Positions 26,022-35,393 of a DNA stretch of 64,000 nucleotides are shown here, in pieces (within the stretch, counting starts at the first letter, position 1; the number at the start of each line of letters is the position of its first letter). The notes under the pieces are model-generated. The model was not told where the DNA came from. It did not search any database and saw only the letters and a program-made list of their open reading frames with translations. Origin of the DNA: JAZKJD01 sp040384585 (lineage in GTDB: Bacteria > Pseudomonadota > Gammaproteobacteria > Diplorickettsiales > Diplorickettsiaceae). The stretch is taken from contig JAZKJD010000002.1 in the NCBI GenBank assembly GCA_040384585.1, forward strand, positions 80,262-144,261, given 5' to 3'. The position numbers were made by a program, and so were the translations under genes.

Positions 26022-26488
26022 CGCATTATTGGTTAATGAAATCAGAACCGACAAGTTTTAGTATTGATGATCTTTCAAAAAGACCTCAGCAAAAAGAACC
26101 GTGGGATGGCGTGCGTAATTACCAAGCACGGAATTTTTTAAAGGCCATGGAAGTAGGCGATCTTGCTTTTTTTTATCATTCTAGCTGCCCCAGCCCTGGA
26201 ATTGTAGGGTTCATGAAAATAGTCAAAAGTGCTTATCCCGATAAAAGCGCATTCGATCTTTCGGATCCTCATTATGATCCGAAAAGTAAAAAGGATAACC
26301 CGCGATGGTTTTGTGTGGATGTACAACTTGTAAAAAAATTTAAACACATCATCACCTTAAAAGACTTAAAAAATCAATCTAAGCTGTCTTCCATGCGTTT
26401 ACTGCAACGAGGCAACCGGCTATCCGTCATGCCGATTGCCTCAGCAGAATGGGAAGTGGTAATGTTGGAATATACCGCTTGTACTTGA
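26018..26488 (+). CDS. EVE-domain protein
   Basis: A 156-residue protein that is almost entirely one EVE domain, a PUA-like fold that binds modified bases in DNA or RNA. Typical landmarks are YWLMKSEPTSFSIDDL at the start, WDGVRNYQARNFLKAM (about 35-50), GDLAFFYHSS (about 54-63), GIVGFMKIVKSAYPD, and NPRWFCVDVQLV. It is the size of human THYN1-like and bacterial homologues. Its ATG overlaps the proS stop, so it is co-translated. The natural ligand (for example modified cytosines) cannot be told from this sequence, and no restriction or modification gene is nearby. Confidence 0.9.
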   Translation: MTHYWLMKSEPTSFSIDDLSKRPQQKEPWDGVRNYQARNFLKAMEVGDLAFFYHSSCPSPGIVGFMKIVKSAYPDKSAFDLSDPHYDPKSKKDNPRWFCVDVQLVKKFKHIITLKDLKNQSKLSSMRLLQRGNRLSVMPIASAEWEVVMLEYTACT

Positions 26489-26635
26489 AGATGCGAGTCT
26501 TTATCAGGTATTATCTGAATAAGAATTTATTTGAGAGAAAATGAGTTTTTCGCTTGGTGATATTGCTGATAGAGGAATTTTTTTGCAGTTTCATTTCTAA
26601 GCGCGGAACTCCTACTAACATAGGAAATAATAATT

Positions 26636-27874
26636 ATGAATAATCCTACTAAAAACTCTTACACCACTCCAACAGGGAATACGGGTTACATAGCAACCAC
26701 GACTAATTTGACTATTTTGAATTTACATGGAAGCTATGACGAAATGGGACAGCAGTATGGAGCGCTGGCTGCCGATCAATTAAAAAAAATTTATAATGAT
26801 ATTGCCAAGATTTATTTTGATGGACTGAATATAAAAACCGCTATCGCTTATGTCTTGAGAACCTATTACGAATGTAAAATTGATAACAGGGAACGTGAAA
26901 TCCTTAGTGGTATGGCCAAAACATCTGGCTTAACCTACGACCAATTACTTGATTTAGACCTGTTACCGCTATTAATAACTTTATTTGGTGGTAATAGCAA
27001 ATCTACGGAGAATTCAGACCTTGCTACACTATTGACTGAGTTTGCTAATCATCCTGTGGAGAACTGCTCATTTGCTTCAGTTTGGGGTAATAAATCTCAA
27101 GATCATTCAATGTTGGTTGCTAGAAATTTGGACTTACCCAGCAATATTATTAGTTTAGCTGGCTATACCAGTCTAGTGGTTTATCAACCTAATAATGGCG
27201 ATAATAAAGTGGCTGTGTTTGGATTTATGGGTTCGATCCCTGGATTTAGCTGGGTTAGTAATAAGGGATTATTTGCCGAATATAACGATGGTAGTAAGTC
27301 AGTGCCAGGGTACAATGTGCTTCGAGGGTTCATGGGACTTAACATTAATTTCTATGCACTGCTAGGCGCGGAAAATACAACTGAGTTTATTGATTATATC
27401 AAATCCCATCCGACATTAATTTCTAATCTTACGGCAATAGTCAGTGGCAGCCAGTCATTCAGTATCGAAAATCCGGCTGAGGGTACACCCACAGTGCTGA
27501 GTGGGCAGATGGAAAATGCTAACTTTTTCACTAATCTTTACCGTACCCAGTTCAAAAACGCTAAATTGACTATAGGAAATTGTATAGATAAGGTGAAGGA
27601 TACACCGTCTTATGCGTGTAGACGTTATCATGTCATTAAGAATTATTTGACTAATAACCAAGTCATCAGTATAGAAGATCTAAAAGTTTTCTTTACTACA
27701 GCAATGGACGACAATGGAATCTATCAAACAGGGAAATCCGTTAATTACCCCGTCAATGAAATAACCGTATATAGTCTGCTAGGCAATATAGCAACGGGTA
27801 AATACTATTATAGTAATTTTAGTGATAAAACTTCTTGGACAGAAATAGATATTCAACAATTATTTACTAGTTGA
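26636..27874 (+). CDS. C45/choloylglycine-hydrolase-type Ntn hydrolase (acyltransferase/amidase)
   Basis: A 412-residue protein related to penicillin acyltransferase (peptidase family C45) and acid-ceramidase-like Ntn hydrolases. An N-terminal segment LHGSYDEMGQQYGALAADQL (30-49) and helices lead to ENCSFASVWG, where C144 is the probable autocatalytic nucleophile. MLVARNLDLPSN (159-170) follows, with the family-type R163, N164 and D166. Cleavage before C144 would give two chains. There is no signal peptide, so it is probably cytosolic unless exported otherwise. The substrate is not evident: an amide-linked acyl chain, bile salt or N-acyl amine are options. It stands alone after the EVE gene with a 147-base gap. 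The ribosome site is weak. Confidence 0.75.
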   Translation: MNNPTKNSYTTPTGNTGYIATTTNLTILNLHGSYDEMGQQYGALAADQLKKIYNDIAKIYFDGLNIKTAIAYVLRTYYECKIDNREREILSGMAKTSGLTYDQLLDLDLLPLLITLFGGNSKSTENSDLATLLTEFANHPVENCSFASVWGNKSQDHSMLVARNLDLPSNIISLAGYTSLVVYQPNNGDNKVAVFGFMGSIPGFSWVSNKGLFAEYNDGSKSVPGYNVLRGFMGLNINFYALLGAENTTEFIDYIKSHPTLISNLTAIVSGSQSFSIENPAEGTPTVLSGQMENANFFTNLYRTQFKNAKLTIGNCIDKVKDTPSYACRRYHVIKNYLTNNQVISIEDLKVFFTTAMDDNGIYQTGKSVNYPVNEITVYSLLGNIATGKYYYSNFSDKTSWTEIDIQQLFTS

Positions 27875-28041
27875 CCAGGGCCTGTTATCAATTAGCTTGT
27901 GTCGCAAAGTCACTCAGTTTATTCACTGGGCATGGGCTTGAAAAACACATGGAAATTAAACATAATGGCAATTATCTTTTAGAAAATAAGCGTCTTAAAG
28001 ATCCTCCTCCAAAAAATCTAATAACTTAAGGAAAAGAATGT

Positions 28042-28719
28042 ATGTCTATTATGAATTGGCCAGAAACGGAGCGCCCACGTGAAAAACTATTAGCTCAAGG
28101 TGCCGCCGCCTTATCAGATGCTGAATTACTCGCTATATTACTTCGTACCGGCGTAAAAGGAAAAACAGCCTTAGATCTCAGCCGCGAATTAATCCTCAAG
28201 TTTGGTAGTTTTCGAAAAACTATTGAAGCTAGTCTAGAACAATTCTCAAAAACCCTTGGATTGGGTATTACTAAATATGTTCAGATACAAGCGGCAAAAG
28301 AGCTTTCCGTACGTTGTTTAAGGGAAAATATTGAACGGTCTAGCAACGCCATGGAAAATCCTAGGGATGTACAACATTATTTACGCTCAAAACTTCGCTC
28401 CTACCCTTATGAAGTCTTTAGTTGCTTATTTCTAGATAACCGGCATCGTTTTATTTCTTTTAAAGAACTATTCCATGGCAGTATCAATGAAGCGAGAATA
28501 TACCCTAGAGAACTGGTCAGGCAGGTTTATCAAACCAATGCCGCTGCTGTAATTTTAGCCCATAATCATCCCTCGGGTGTAGCAGAACCTAGTGAGGCGG
28601 ATAAGCGTATTACACAAGAAATAAAATCAATTTTATCGACCATTGATGTACGTTTATTGGATCATATTATCATTGGCGAGGGACAAATGACTTCATTTGC
28701 AAGCCAAGGGCTGCTGTAG
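28042..28719 (+). CDS. radC: RadC-family JAB/MPN-domain protein
   Basis: A 225-residue protein with a helix-hairpin-helix N-terminal part (ALSDAELLAILLRTGVKGKTALDLSREL) and a C-terminal JAMM/MPN+ metalloprotease-like domain. The metal ligands are in HNHPSG with H174 and H176, and D187. The family was once linked to DNA repair, but that role is disputed; the biochemical function remains unclear. AAGGA lies nine bases before the ATG. It is complete and precedes rpmB on the same strand, the common radC-rpmB-rpmG order. Confidence 0.93.
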   Translation: MSIMNWPETERPREKLLAQGAAALSDAELLAILLRTGVKGKTALDLSRELILKFGSFRKTIEASLEQFSKTLGLGITKYVQIQAAKELSVRCLRENIERSSNAMENPRDVQHYLRSKLRSYPYEVFSCLFLDNRHRFISFKELFHGSINEARIYPRELVRQVYQTNAAAVILAHNHPSGVAEPSEADKRITQEIKSILSTIDVRLLDHIIIGEGQMTSFASQGLL

Positions 28720-28744
28720 GAATAGGAAGAGAAGAGTAAATCTT

Positions 28745-28773
28745 TTGACAGTTCACTACATTTTTGGTATAAA
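28745..28773 (+). promoter_or_regulatory. Consensus sigma-70 promoter of rpmB-rpmG
   Basis: A perfect -35 TTGACA (28745-28750) and TATAAA (28768-28773) are separated by exactly 17 bases. Transcription should start near 28780, some 33 bases before the rpmB ATG. Ribosomal protein genes often have such near-consensus promoters. Confidence 0.7.
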
Positions 28774-28812
28774 AGCTGCCTTATTGATAAGTTTGAATTT
28801 TGGAGGCTTTTT

Positions 28813-29049
28813 ATGGCCAAGGTCTGTCAAATAACGGGTAAAAAACCCATGGTGGGCAATAATGTATCCCACTCTAACCGAAAAACTAAACGTCGTTTTC
28901 TGCCTAATCTGCAGGTTCATCGCCTCTGGGTAGCCACTGAAAAGCGTTTTTTAAAATTAAGGATCAGCGCGCATGGCTTGCGTATTATTGAGAAAAAAGG
29001 TATTGATAACGTCATCTCTAACTTGCGCAATCGTGGCAAAAAAGTGTAA
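28813..29049 (+). CDS. rpmB: 50S ribosomal protein L28
   Basis: Basic 78-residue ribosomal protein that begins MAKVCQITGKKPMVGNNVSH and contains NRKTKRRFLPNLQVHRLWV, both standard for L28. Length equals E. coli L28. GGAGG precedes the ATG at a good distance. It is co-transcribed with rpmG, 16 bases downstream, from a near-perfect promoter. No cysteine zinc knuckle is present, so this is the zinc-free form. Confidence 0.98.
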   Translation: MAKVCQITGKKPMVGNNVSHSNRKTKRRFLPNLQVHRLWVATEKRFLKLRISAHGLRIIEKKGIDNVISNLRNRGKKV

Positions 29050-29065
29050 ATAATAAGGAGAACAT

Positions 29066-29218
29066 ATGCGTGATAAAATTAAATTAAAGTCAACAGCCAG
29101 TGCTTACTATTACACAAGCACTAAAAATAAAAAGTCAAAACCTGAAAAGCTGAAGTTTAAGAAGTATGATCCTATCACACGTAAGCATGAACTTTTCCAA
29201 GAAGATAAAATTAAGTAA
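29066..29218 (+). CDS. rpmG: 50S ribosomal protein L33
   Basis: A 50-residue basic protein that reads MRDKIKLKSTASAYYYTSTK and ends KYDPITRKHELFQEDKIK. These are the family features of L33, including the YYTSTKNKK segment. The ATG follows AAGGAG by a normal spacing. It lacks the CxxC pairs of zinc-binding L33, so it is the zinc-independent type, matching its L28 partner. It directly follows rpmB in the usual rpmBG operon. Confidence 0.97.
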   Translation: MRDKIKLKSTASAYYYTSTKNKKSKPEKLKFKKYDPITRKHELFQEDKIK

Positions 29219-29271
29219 GCCATTTAATTATAAAAACAATTTTCGAGCTCGTTCAATTTTCCCTGATTTCC

Positions 29272-29394
29272 TCTGCAGTACAAAAAATAAAAATAGCTCG
29301 TCATGGCAAGGCCGAAACGTCAGTGAGGCCGTGGCAATCCAGAAAAAATGAAGCATTTCACTAGATTGCCGCGAGCTTCGCGCTCGCAATGACG
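29272..29394. repeat. Dispersed repeat, family B, copy 3
   Basis: Almost identical to copy 1 from the CTCTGCAGTACAAAAAATAA head through GCCGAAACGTCAGTGAGGCC to GCGCTCGCAATGACG. It occupies most of the space between the rpmG and lysS ends (convergent genes). Confidence 0.85.
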
Positions 29395-29410
29395 AAAAAT
29401 GCCTTTTAAC

Positions 29411-30925
29411 TCAAGAAGAAGATCCTGTTAAAGGACGCATCAACGGAAATAAAATGACATCACGGATTGACAGCGAATCTGTAAACAACATTGCTAAACG
29501 ATCAATACCAATACCCTCTCCTGCGGTAGGCGGTAAACCATATTCTAAAGCCGTTATATAATCTTCGTCATAGGGCATTGCCTCATGATCACCTTGTACT
29601 TTTGCTAAACCTTGTTCTTTAAAACGACTCGCTTGATCTTCAGGATCATTTAATTCAGAAAATCCGTTCGCTAATTCACGTCCTGCAATATACAGCTCAA
29701 ATCGATCGGCAATTTTTGGATTTTTATCATTGCGGCGGGCCAATGGCGAAACATCGATAGGATATTCTGTAATAAAAGTAGGCTCTTTTAGTTTTTGTTC
29801 TACGGTTTCTTCAAAAAGTGCAAATTGTAATTTTCCTATTGAACCGCTAACAGGAATCTTTAAATCTTCTACAATTTTTTCTAAAAAATTAAGTGTTGTG
29901 AGATCCGTTAACGTCCATTGCGGATTAAATTCAAGGATAGCATCTAATACACGCAAACGTCTGAAGGGTTTAGATAAATCGTAGCTTTCACCTTGATAGC
30001 GTAATGTTGTACTTCCCAAGATATTTTCAGCTAATTCACGAATCATTTTTTCTGTTACATTCATGAGATCATGATAATCTGCATAGGCTTGATAAAATTC
30101 CAGCATGGTAAATTCTGGATTATGCCGTGTTGAAAGGCCTTCATTACGAAAATTACGGTTAATTTCATAAACCTTTTCAATCCCACCAACGACTAAACGT
30201 TTTAGGTGCAATTCAGGCGCAACCCGTAGAAATAATTCTAGATCTAAGGCATTGTGATGCGTAGCAAAGGGGCGAGCTAAGGCGCCGCCCGGTAATAAAT
30301 GCATCATCGGCGTTTCAACTTCGATATAACCTTCTTTATTCAAAAACTGCCGAATACCATTGATTAATTGCGAACGAATTTGAAAGATTTTTCTCGCTTT
30401 TTCATTGGTAATCAGATCAAGATAACGTTGTCGATAACGCTGTTCTTTATCTGATTCAGAAAGTCCATGAAATTTATCGGGCAGTGGCCTCAATGATTTA
30501 CAAAGCAAATAAAGTTTTTCTGCTTTAATCGATAATTGCCGGGTTTTTGTCCTAAATAATACTCCTTCCACACCAACGATATCGCCTAAATCTAAATTTT
30601 TTACCTCATCAAACAAAGCAGCAGCTACATTATCTTTTTTGATATAGAGCTGTATTTTTCCCGTCATATCCTGGATATCGATAAAAATCGTTTTACCCAT
30701 ATCCCGTTTTAACATAATCCTACCGGCTAGCGTCACGCGTTTATTTTTTTTGCGCAGTGCCTCCGCATCCTCTTTCTCATAATCCGCAAGCAAATCCCCC
30801 GCCAAGCTATCACGAGAAAAATCATTAGGATACGCATTGCCTTTTTTGCGTAATTCCGCCAGTTTTGCTCTACGTTGTTCCAGTAAGTCATCAGAATGGT
30901 TCGGTATTACATTTTCTTTTATCAT
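29411..30925 (-). CDS. lysS: Lysyl-tRNA synthetase, class II
   Basis: Charges tRNA-Lys in the cytosol. Its 504 residues carry an N-terminal helix, the OB-fold anticodon-binding domain (about 65-150, VTLAGRIMLKRDMGKTIFID), and class II motifs: motif 2 in YEINRNFRNEGLSTRHNPEFTM and motif 3 in GIGIDRLAMLFTDSLSIRDVI near the end. The ATG at 30925 lies four bases after the prfB stop, reproducing the prfB-lysS operon found in many proteobacteria. It is complete. No sign of a fused PoxA-type function. Confidence 0.97.
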   Translation of the reverse strand: MIKENVIPNHSDDLLEQRRAKLAELRKKGNAYPNDFSRDSLAGDLLADYEKEDAEALRKKNKRVTLAGRIMLKRDMGKTIFIDIQDMTGKIQLYIKKDNVAAALFDEVKNLDLGDIVGVEGVLFRTKTRQLSIKAEKLYLLCKSLRPLPDKFHGLSESDKEQRYRQRYLDLITNEKARKIFQIRSQLINGIRQFLNKEGYIEVETPMMHLLPGGALARPFATHHNALDLELFLRVAPELHLKRLVVGGIEKVYEINRNFRNEGLSTRHNPEFTMLEFYQAYADYHDLMNVTEKMIRELAENILGSTTLRYQGESYDLSKPFRRLRVLDAILEFNPQWTLTDLTTLNFLEKIVEDLKIPVSGSIGKLQFALFEETVEQKLKEPTFITEYPIDVSPLARRNDKNPKIADRFELYIAGRELANGFSELNDPEDQASRFKEQGLAKVQGDHEAMPYDEDYITALEYGLPPTAGEGIGIDRLAMLFTDSLSIRDVILFPLMRPLTGSSS

Positions 30926-30929
30926 TATC

Positions 30930-32028
30930 TTATAATCCTGCTTTCAAACTTGCTATCAGAAATAAATTGATATTACCATTTAAAACAGACTGCGTATTCG
31001 CAGTTTCAACGCCCGTACGCAGATCCTTAATGCGTGCATCATCTAACACATAGCTACGTATTTGGCTGCCCCAACCAATATCTTGTTTTAGTAATTCTTG
31101 ACTTTGCTTTTCCGCTGCTCGTTTTCGCTGTTCTAATTCATACAATTTAGCACGTAATTGCTTCATCGCTTGATCACGGTTCTTATGCTGAGAACGATCA
31201 CTTTGCGATTGTACAACTACCCCGCTGGGGATATGCGTGATTCGCACGGCAGAATCCGTACGGTTAACGTGCTGCCCTCCAGCGCCGCTGGCCCGATAGG
31301 TATCAATACGTAAATCAGCGGGATTGATTTGGATATCAATCGTATCATCCACTTCGGGAGAGACAAAAACCGCGGCAAAGGAAGTATGGCGGCGCTTATT
31401 GGCATCAAAGGGCGAAAGACGCACTAAACGGTGCACCCCTGTCTCGGTACGTAACCAACCGTAGGCATAGTCCCCTTCAAACTTAAGGGTCGCACTTTTT
31501 ATACCCGCGACTTCTCCTGGTGACACTTCCATGAGATGGACTTTAGATTTATTTTGCTCCCCCCAACGTAGATACATTCGCAATAACATTTCAGCCCAAT
31601 CTTGGGCTTCAGTGCCTCCCGAGCCAGCTTGTATTTCCAAATAAGCGGAATGGCTATCTAAGATTCGCGGAAACATACGCTTAAATTCTAAGTTTTCAAG
31701 TCGTAACTCAATGTCTTTTATGTCTTGAACAACAGCGTCTAAAAGATCGCCCGCTTCTTCGCTAATCACTAAGCCAAGTAAGTCTGTAGTATCTACTAAG
31801 GCTTGTTCTATAGTCTGGAAGCTAACAATAAGTTGGTGGAGTTGAGCGCGCTCTTTACCTAAGATTTGTGCTTTTTCCTGGGTTTTCCAAACAACAGGAT
31901 TTTGTAATTCTTGTTCTAGCTCTTGCAGCCGTTCTAGCTTGCTAGGATAGTCAAAGATACCTCCGCAGCTCGATACGTCGAGTTTCTAATTCTTTGATCT
32001 TTTGAAGTAATGGCGCAGTTTCAAACAT
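30930..32028 (-). CDS. prfB: Peptide chain release factor 2, with programmed +1 frameshift
   Basis: RF2 reads UGA and UAA stop codons and triggers peptide release. The gene begins at the ATG at 32028 with 25 codons ending ELRRYL, meets an in-frame TGA at 31951-31953, and continues after a +1 shift (skipping one base at 31953) for 340 more codons. The total of 365 residues equals E. coli RF2. The SPF anticodon-like motif is in LSPFDANKRRHTSF and the catalytic GGQ in GAGGQHVNRTDSAV. RF2 limits its own synthesis because scarce RF2 favours shifting at its own UGA. lysS follows four bases downstream. Confidence 0.97.
31950..31962 (-). promoter_or_regulatory. prfB +1 frameshift site
   Basis: On the coding strand the site reads AGG TAT CTT TGA C: a Shine-Dalgarno-like GGAGG just upstream, the slippery CTT, and the TGA with its following C. 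This is the classical autoregulatory RF2 frameshift signal. Confidence 0.95.
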
Positions 32029-32057
32029 GAATTGACTCTAATCCAGCAAAATAGAAC

Positions 32058-33242
32058 CTAAATTAATTTTTTCTGTGTGGAAAACCCGGCAATACTCGCT
32101 GCAAATTTCCGTAGTACAACAATTCTGGTTGCTTCTGCTTGCTTACACCATTCCTGCAAAGCCTCTAACAATTCACGCTGAGTTGCTGTGGTACGGCTCC
32201 AAATAGCCTGTAGCTTAATCCGATAGTGATACACTAACGCCAGCAACTCATGTTTGTCGATGACATCGGCAAGGTGCTGCTTACCTTCTTCATTTAATAA
32301 TGACTCGGTACGGATAAGTGATAGCTTAGCGCGTTTTAATAAGGCTTTACTTAGTGTGGTATTCGCCTTTTTTGTTTCTTCTTGTAACACGGGTAATAGC
32401 ACTTCTTTACTATAACGTGCCATCACATGAAAACGATTCGTAATCAGCGCTGCTAAGGTATCGAGATCGACATGTAATTTACCCGGTGTTTCTTTAAGTT
32501 TAGGAGGAATACGTTTAACCTTAGCTAGTTTTACCAACTGAAATAAACGGATATATGCCCAACCTAAATCAAACTCCCAGCGCTTAATCGATAGTTTAGC
32601 CGAGGTAGGAAAGGTATGGTGATTATTATGTAGCTCTTCACCACCAATGAAGGCGCCTAGCGGAAGAATATTCCTTGCGGCATCAGGACATTCAAAATTA
32701 CGATAACCCCAGTAATGACCAATACCATTGACAACACCTGCCGCAAACAAAGGTATCCATAACATTTGCAGGGCCCAAATCGTAATACCTGGAATACCAA
32801 ACAAGATCAGATCAATAACAAACATGATAACGATACCTAATACACTATGCTTGGTATACAGGTTACGCTCAATCCAATCATTGGGGGTCCCTTGACCATA
32901 GCGTTCCAGGGTATCCGCATTTTTAGCCTCTTCACGATAAAGCTCAGCACCTTCAAAAAATACTTTTTTAATCCCTTTGACTTGAGGACTATGTGGGTCA
33001 TCAATGGTTTCACACTTAGCATGATGTTTGCGGTGAATCGCTACCCACTCTTTGGTTTCCATACCTGTTGTTAACCAAAGCCAAAAACGAAAAAAATGAC
33101 TGATTGCTGGATGTAAATCTAATGAACGGTGTGCCTGAGAACGATGTAGGTATACCGTCACGCCAATAATCGTGATATGTGTCAGCACTAATAAGGCAAT
33201 CACGTCGCCCCAAAATGATAAGTTTAATAACCCGAATAACAT
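32058..33242 (-). CDS. Membrane fatty-acid (acyl-CoA delta-9) desaturase
   Basis: Di-iron desaturase that introduces a double bond into fatty acyl chains at the membrane. It shows the three histidine boxes: HRSQAH (33-38), HRKHH (70-74) and HNNHH (205-209). Hydrophobic helices lie near 12-32, 48-62, 133-155 and 158-178. The first 240 residues match bacterial DesC/stearoyl-CoA-type enzymes. The last 150 residues form an extra, mostly helical, charged extension (from about 245, with LLNEEGKQHLADVIDKHELLALVYHY) that I cannot assign; similar long tails occur in Legionella-type homologues. GAGG lies seven bases before the ATG. Probably tunes membrane fluidity. Confidence 0.9.
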   Translation of the reverse strand: MLFGLLNLSFWGDVIALLVLTHITIIGVTVYLHRSQAHRSLDLHPAISHFFRFWLWLTTGMETKEWVAIHRKHHAKCETIDDPHSPQVKGIKKVFFEGAELYREEAKNADTLERYGQGTPNDWIERNLYTKHSVLGIVIMFVIDLILFGIPGITIWALQMLWIPLFAAGVVNGIGHYWGYRNFECPDAARNILPLGAFIGGEELHNNHHTFPTSAKLSIKRWEFDLGWAYIRLFQLVKLAKVKRIPPKLKETPGKLHVDLDTLAALITNRFHVMARYSKEVLLPVLQEETKKANTTLSKALLKRAKLSLIRTESLLNEEGKQHLADVIDKHELLALVYHYRIKLQAIWSRTTATQRELLEALQEWCKQAEATRIVVLRKFAASIAGFSTQKKLI

Positions 33243-33299
33243 ACAGTAACCTCATTGTATACGCTGAGTCTATTTATGCATTTAAAAATGCATACCCTT

Positions 33300-33872
33300 T
33301 TATTCTTCTCTATACTCTATTAATTTGACAACCTTTTTAACACCTGCTGATTTTCTGGCGATAGATGCTGCCAGATCAGCTTGCTTAGCGCTTGCTATCC
33401 CTAGAATAAAGACGACCCCATTTTCAGTAACAATCTTAAAATTATTCGATTTTAGTTCTCTATTCGCAAACATTTTCGTCTTAACCGTAGAGGTAATTCC
33501 CACGTCTTTCGCTCGTCTAAAAGCAGTCGTAGGAATACCTAAGGTAATTTCATTAAATACCCGATTAACCTCTGGCGTTTCTTTGGCATATTGTTCTGCC
33601 CTACCACGTAATTCTTCATCATAGGCTTCTCCCGTTAATAACACGACCCGGTTATAGCTGACCGCTGAAACATGCGCTTCTGAAGCTAACACTGCGTCAT
33701 TGGCTAACTTCCTATTGACTTTAAAATTGATTTCTTCATCGTTTTTAATCGCACTTAAAGCGCGCGGGTCGGTAACAAAGCCACCGGTGGTCGCCCCTCC
33801 CGCTACAAAGGCACCCGCAAGACAGCCTTGTAGTGCGAACGATAGGACTAAAATAAGAAAAATTTTCTTCAT
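33300..33872 (-). CDS. BON-domain lipoprotein (DolP/OsmY-like)
   Basis: A 190-residue envelope protein. Its N-terminus is a lipoprotein signal (MKKIFLILVLSFALQGC) with lipidated Cys17. A glycine-rich linker is followed by two BON domains, about 45-110 (INFKVNRKLANDAVLA to VNRVFNEITLGI) and 120-188 (STVKTKMFANRELKS to VKKVVKLIEY). The layout matches E. coli DolP (YraP), an outer-membrane lipoprotein that binds anionic phospholipid and supports envelope integrity. It lies between nuoN and the desaturase gene on the same strand. Confidence 0.88.
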   Translation of the reverse strand: MKKIFLILVLSFALQGCLAGAFVAGGATTGGFVTDPRALSAIKNDEEINFKVNRKLANDAVLASEAHVSAVSYNRVVLLTGEAYDEELRGRAEQYAKETPEVNRVFNEITLGIPTTAFRRAKDVGITSTVKTKMFANRELKSNNFKIVTENGVVFILGIASAKQADLAASIARKSAGVKKVVKLIEYREE

Positions 33873-33890
33873 GAACTTATTTAACCTTCC

Positions 33891-35393
33891 CTAATAAATG
33901 GGGGTGCTAATCGTCATAAACGCCGCCCGGGTCAACCAAATTAGCTGACTAGGAAATAAACCTAGAACGAGTAATAGTATAGCATTAATGCTAAGTGCAA
34001 GGTAGGCATCTTGTGCTACGCGTAAAGATGGCATTGTGGTCTCTGGCTCCTCAAAATACATGACTTTTACAACATACAGGTAATAGTAAGACCCAATAAT
34101 AGCAAAAATGATAGCTAAAGTGGCTAACCAAATCTGGTGTGTCAGAATGAGCGCTGATAGTATCCCCATTTTAGCAAAAAACCCGGCAGTAGGAGGAATT
34201 CCAGCCATTGAAAACATAATAAGCAACATTAAAAAAGCCAACCATGGGTTACGCGCATTGAGTCCACGTAAGTCATCAATACGCTCTACCTCCTGTCCCG
34301 ATTGACTGACCACAATCAAAAGCCCAAAAGAGCCGATTGCCATGAGTGCATAGATAAATACATAAAATAAGCTCATCGCGTAGCCAAAAGGACTGCCTGA
34401 CACTAAACCTAAAAGCGTATATCCAATATGTGCGATAGCCGAATAAGCCAACATACGTTTTAGATTGGTCTGAACGATAGCAACCAGGTTACCTAGGCCA
34501 AAAGAACAAATAGCAATAATAGCTAATAAGGGTTGCCACAGGTTATGTAGGCTAGGTAACGCATCGATCAGAAGACGTATTGCCATCGCCATACCAGCCA
34601 CTTTTGGAGCCGATCCAATAAATAAGGTAACCGGTGTAGGAGCGCCTTGATAAACATCAGGTACCCATAATTGGAAAGGAACGGCTCCTAGTTTAAAAGC
34701 AATCCCTGCCACGATAAAAATAAGCCCTATGGATAAGATAATGGGCGACTGCCCACCTTGTAACAAGGCTTGGCTAATCGTTGGAATCATCAAAGAATGC
34801 GTAACGCCATACAGTAAAGAAAGTCCATATAAAAATAAACCGGAGGCTAATGCCCCTAAAATAAAATATTTCATCGCAGCTTCAGCACTGTTAGTACATC
34901 CCCGTTGCAGAGCGACTAAGGCGTAAAGTGGAAATGATAATAATTCTAACCCTAAGTAAAGGGAGAGTAGACTATTCGCTGAAGTTAAAATCAGCATTCC
35001 AAGAATAGAAAACAAACCTAGCAAATAAAATTCACCCGAATGGATAGATCCTTTGCTTTTCACCTCTTGAAATCCTTCGGGCATAGGTTTTTCTTTAATG
35101 GCATCGCGCGCATAAATAAAAGCAAAAATACTGAGTATGAGTAAGCTAAGCTTAATAACATACGCTATCGGATCCCAAGTGAACTGTTGATTAAAAATGA
35201 CTTGCGCCGGCACGGAATGTAAACAAAAAACGAGACATAAGGTAATGAGTAAACTTAATTGTGCAGCAACATAGGTGACTACTCCTTGTTTTTGTTTAAC
35301 AAAAAGTTCGAGTAGCAGAACGATACAAATCATCCCTAATAAGGCAATCTCAGGAAAGGCAGGAAATTTGAGTAGGGGTGCAAGCATAATCAT
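33891..35393 (-). CDS. nuoN: NADH-quinone oxidoreductase subunit N
   Basis: One of three antiporter-like proton-pumping subunits of complex I. The 500 residues form about 14 membrane helices. Family residues are visible in LYLGLELLSFPLYAL (helix 5 glutamate) and in KLGAVPFQLWVPDVYQGAPTPVTLF (helix 7-8 lysine and broken helix). It is the last nuo gene; its ATG overlaps the nuoM stop (ATGA). A BON lipoprotein gene follows after 18 bases. Intact. Confidence 0.96.
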   Translation of the reverse strand: MIMLAPLLKFPAFPEIALLGMICIVLLLELFVKQKQGVVTYVAAQLSLLITLCLVFCLHSVPAQVIFNQQFTWDPIAYVIKLSLLILSIFAFIYARDAIKEKPMPEGFQEVKSKGSIHSGEFYLLGLFSILGMLILTSANSLLSLYLGLELLSFPLYALVALQRGCTNSAEAAMKYFILGALASGLFLYGLSLLYGVTHSLMIPTISQALLQGGQSPIILSIGLIFIVAGIAFKLGAVPFQLWVPDVYQGAPTPVTLFIGSAPKVAGMAMAIRLLIDALPSLHNLWQPLLAIIAICSFGLGNLVAIVQTNLKRMLAYSAIAHIGYTLLGLVSGSPFGYAMSLFYVFIYALMAIGSFGLLIVVSQSGQEVERIDDLRGLNARNPWLAFLMLLIMFSMAGIPPTAGFFAKMGILSALILTHQIWLATLAIIFAIIGSYYYLYVVKVMYFEEPETTMPSLRVAQDAYLALSINAILLLVLGLFPSQLIWLTRAAFMTISTPIY

